Positions 20,175 through 22,260 of a DNA stretch of 22,260 bases are shown here, piece by piece. The stretch's first letter is position 1. Each line of letters starts with the position of its first letter. The notes beneath the pieces are model-generated. The model was not told the DNA's origin, ran no database searches, and worked only from the letters and a program-made list of their open reading frames with translations. The translations under genes and the position numbers were made by a program. Origin of the DNA: JBGTLW01 sp964614575 (lineage in GTDB: Bacteria > Planctomycetota > Phycisphaerae > Phycisphaerales > Phycisphaeraceae); the NCBI GenBank assembly GCA_964614575.1, contig CAZTLX010000049.1:1-22260 (forward strand). Reading direction: 5' to 3'.

Positions 20175-20916
20175 CCATAAATCCTCCCCCGAGACGATCG
20201 CCGCGCGGTTTGATGCGCTGGTCGATGCGTTTAGCAATCGTGAGACCGGGCAGCGCACCGCCATCGACAGCGCGTTGTGTCTGGACCTGATCGCGCAGGC
20301 GGCCAGAGCCTGCACGCCTGATGCCACCGCACTGCTTGATGTCGGCTGCGGCGCGGGCAACTACAGCCTCGCGCTGCTCGAAGCGCTGCCGGGCATGGCG
20401 GTGACGCTGCTGGACTTGAGCGGCGCGATGCTCGACCGCGCGGCCGAGCGGGTCACCCCCGCCACCTCGGGCCGCGTCACGACATTGCGGCAGGACGTGC
20501 GCGACGCGGACCTGGGCGCGGGGTGCTTTGACATCATCGTCGCCGGCGCGGTGCTGCACCACCTACGCGAGCAAGCCGAGTGGGACGCGGTGTTCGGCAA
20601 GCTGTTTCGCGCGCTGCGGCCGGGCGGGTGCTTGTGGGTCCACGACCTGGTCGAGCACGAGGTGCCGGCGGTGTCGGCCCTGATGTGGGGGCGTTACGGC
20701 GAATTCCTCGAAGCGAACGGCGGGGCCGAGTACCGCCGGGCCGTGTTCGATTACATCGCCGAGGAAGACACGCCGCGGCCGGTGACCTGGCAGTTGGAGC
20801 GGATGCGGGCGGCGGGCTTTTGCCGCGTGGACCTGCTCCACAAACACGGCGGTTTCGCGGCGTTCGGTGGGGTCAAGGCGGAAGCATCCCACGGAGGAAG
20901 CCGGTCATGCGTCTGA
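20161..20916 (+). CDS. Class I SAM-dependent methyltransferase (second of pair)
   Basis: The 251-residue protein carries LLDVGCGAGNYSLALLEALPG (motif I), an acidic post-I residue in VTLLDLSGAML, FDIIVAGAVLHHL and RALRPGGCLWVHDLVEHE. The layout and several segments resemble the first methyltransferase, suggesting paralogy. The start is the ATG at 20161, preceded by GGAGG (20148-20152) inside the end of the previous gene; open frame further upstream is only the other gene read out of frame. The C-terminal part (EDTPRPVTWQLERMRAAGF) resembles the lid of its neighbour. The substrate is unknown; the close coupling suggests the two act in one pathway or as a heteromer. The last 10 bp overlap a 46-codon ORF. 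Confidence 0.86.
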   Translation: MTLSDHKSSPETIAARFDALVDAFSNRETGQRTAIDSALCLDLIAQAARACTPDATALLDVGCGAGNYSLALLEALPGMAVTLLDLSGAMLDRAAERVTPATSGRVTTLRQDVRDADLGAGCFDIIVAGAVLHHLREQAEWDAVFGKLFRALRPGGCLWVHDLVEHEVPAVSALMWGRYGEFLEANGGAEYRRAVFDYIAEEDTPRPVTWQLERMRAAGFCRVDLLHKHGGFAAFGGVKAEASHGGSRSCV

Positions 20917-21047
20917 TGATCCTCGGGGATGATCGATTTATCCTGTGGCTCGCCGAGCCGCAAACGGCGGAGGTGTTTCGTCCGGACCGATACGCGTTCG
21001 ATCGGTTGCCCGCCGGCCCTGAACCGAGTTCTTGCGGGTATGCTTAA
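20907..21047 (+). CDS. Small ORF of 46 codons at the end of the leuA operon
   Basis: The ORF starts at the ATG at 20907, 10 bp inside the methyltransferase end, with a very strong ribosome binding site (GGAGGAAG, 20893-20900) at good spacing. It encodes a 46-residue product beginning MRLMILGDDRFILWLAEPQ and ending PEPSSCGYA. I know no homologue and see no domain. The strong site and coupling argue for translation; the short, featureless C-terminus leaves open that it is a remnant of a longer gene. The PIN-PhoH gene starts 86 bp downstream. Confidence 0.5.
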   Translation: MRLMILGDDRFILWLAEPQTAEVFRPDRYAFDRLPAGPEPSSCGYA

Positions 21048-21107
21048 CGAACCCCCAACACAGCCTGAACGTATAACATCACCCGGACCTGTTATTTCGA
21101 TCCGGGG

Positions 21108-21121
21108 CGGCGAAAACGCCG
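21108..21121 (+). promoter_or_regulatory. Hairpin just before the phoH ribosome binding site
   Basis: CGGCG-AAAA-CGCCG is a perfect small stem-loop. It ends 2 bases before AGGAG (21124-21128). A candidate -10 box TATAAC lies near 21072-21077, without a convincing -35. The stem with AAAA loop beside the ribosome binding site resembles the one before the gene at 9446. Confidence 0.35.
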
Positions 21122-21133
21122 ATAGGAGATTTG

Positions 21134-22260
21134 GTGAGAAACGGCATCGCGACCAGCCCGTCCGAACCCCTCGAATCCCCCACCCCGCTGGAGTTGGCGA
21201 CCCAATCGCCCGCCTCCGACACCCCGGAACCGGCACCCGATCGTCCCACGGCGATCCCCTCTGCCGTCAAACGCTTCGTCCTTGACACCAACGTCCTGCT
21301 GCACAACCCGCGGGCGCTGTACCTCTTCGAGGACAACGTGGTGGTCATCCCCTTCGCGGTGCTCGAAGAGCTCGACAAGTTCAAGAAGGGCAACGACGAC
21401 GTCGGCCGCAACGCCCGCGAGGTGATCCGCCAGCTCGATCGGCTGCGGCAGCGCGGCAAGCTGGCCGAGGGCGTGGGGTGGAACGGCCACGGCGGGCTGA
21501 TCCGCGTCGAGTTTGCCGACGCCGAACGCCCGCGCTGGCTCCGCGAGGAATCGCCCGACAACCGGATTATCGGCGTGGCGTGGCGGCTGTGCGAGAAGGG
21601 CCTGCGCACCATCCTCGTCACCAAGGACGCCAACGTCCGCCTCAAGGCCGACGCCCTGGGCATCGAGGCCGAGGACTTCGAAGCCCAGAAGGTCGATTCG
21701 GATCGGCTCTACCGCGGCTACCGCGTGCTCAGCGTCCCCGGCGACATCATCGATCAGCTCTACGAAGAGAAGCAACTGCCGCTGGCCGAGGTGGCCGAGC
21801 ACCTGATCGAGCCCCCCGAGCCCGGCACCCCCGCCGGCACCGACCCGGTCCCGATCGAGTTGGAAGCCAACCAGTTCGTCCAACTCCGCAACGCGCTCGA
21901 TGAGTCGCACACCGGCCTCGCCCGACGCCTGGCCGACACCGAGCACCTGATCCCGGTCCACGGCCCGCGCAAGCCGGTCTTCGGCATCATGGCCCGCAAC
22001 GTCCAGCAGACCATGGCCCTGGACCTGCTGCTCGACGACGAGGTCAAGCTCGTCACCCTGCTGGGCACCGCGGGCACGGGCAAGACCCTGCTCGCCATCG
22101 CCGCGGGCATGACCAAGACCTTCACCGAGCAGCGCTACGACAAGCTGCTGGTCGCCCGCCCGATCATGCCCCTGGGCCGCGACATCGGCTACCTGCCCGG
22201 CGACAAAGACGAAAAACTCTCCGCCTGGATGCAGCCGATCTTCGACAACCTCTCCTACCT
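21134..22260 (+). CDS. PIN domain-PhoH ATPase, 5' part (partial)
   Basis: The first 375 codons are present and the gene runs off the window. After a Pro/Ser-rich tail of about 44 residues, a PIN nuclease domain begins with KRFVLDTNVLLHN (first catalytic Asp), followed by VVIPFAVLEELDKFKKG and later TKDANVRLKADALG, the usual PIN acidic positions. From about residue 290 a PhoH P-loop ATPase starts, with Walker A LLGTAGTGKTLLA near 309-321 and the PhoH-typical LLVARPIMPLGRDIGYLPG. This PIN-PhoH architecture is that of YlaK/PhoH2, proposed to couple RNA unwinding to cleavage. The start is GTG at 21134, 5 bp after AGGAG; a TTG at 21131 is too close. It may be co-transcribed with the operon upstream, since I see no terminator between. 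Confidence 0.9.
   Translation, partial: MRNGIATSPSEPLESPTPLELATQSPASDTPEPAPDRPTAIPSAVKRFVLDTNVLLHNPRALYLFEDNVVVIPFAVLEELDKFKKGNDDVGRNAREVIRQLDRLRQRGKLAEGVGWNGHGGLIRVEFADAERPRWLREESPDNRIIGVAWRLCEKGLRTILVTKDANVRLKADALGIEAEDFEAQKVDSDRLYRGYRVLSVPGDIIDQLYEEKQLPLAEVAEHLIEPPEPGTPAGTDPVPIELEANQFVQLRNALDESHTGLARRLADTEHLIPVHGPRKPVFGIMARNVQQTMALDLLLDDEVKLVTLLGTAGTGKTLLAIAAGMTKTFTEQRYDKLLVARPIMPLGRDIGYLPGDKDEKLSAWMQPIFDNLSY

Overview
The window is visibly GC-rich, gene-dense chromosomal DNA from a bacterium, most likely a planctomycete of the class Phycisphaerae. This assignment is inferred from gene content: a flotillin-like FloA, a PEP-CTERM secreted protein, a large TPR-secretin fusion, a PIN-PhoH ATPase, monomeric isocitrate dehydrogenase, and several genes without a clear Shine-Dalgarno site. 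No marker that would settle the species is present. I saw no rRNA, tRNA, CRISPR array, transposase or phage gene.

Layout. The window opens with the 3' end of floA (+), which converges on a minus-strand block. Read in its own direction (5314 down to 235), that block is: SDR epimerase, rpmA (with its own good promoter), obgE, coaX, a four-helix membrane protein, and an MnmE-like GTPase that lacks the MnmE C-terminus. Next, on the plus strand, come a 1146-residue TPR-secretin with a perfect palindromic terminator, and a secreted protein of unknown function behind a structured leader. A minus-strand pair follows: a beta-carbonic-anhydrase-like protein and ppnP. Then come a PEP-CTERM protein (+), a DinB-family protein (-), a 188-bp MITE-like element, and monomeric icd (-).

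The most informative part is 15829-17694. A near-consensus promoter reads into an apparently almost leaderless 25-codon leader peptide rich in Leu codons. It is followed by a Rho-independent terminator whose 5' arm can instead pair perfectly (one G-U) with the stop-codon region of the peptide, and then by leuA. This is a complete ribosome-mediated leucine attenuator. leuA is the first gene of a tightly packed operon with ATGA overlaps: a double-GNAT protein, a single GNAT related to its second half, a possible 22-codon linker ORF, two class I methyltransferases and a 46-codon ORF. The window ends inside a PIN-PhoH ATPase gene.

Between genes, and apparently inside two of them, lie short GC-rich or AT-rich palindromic elements of several families. 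The clearest in-gene case is an AT-rich palindrome inserted in frame in the MnmE-like GTPase.
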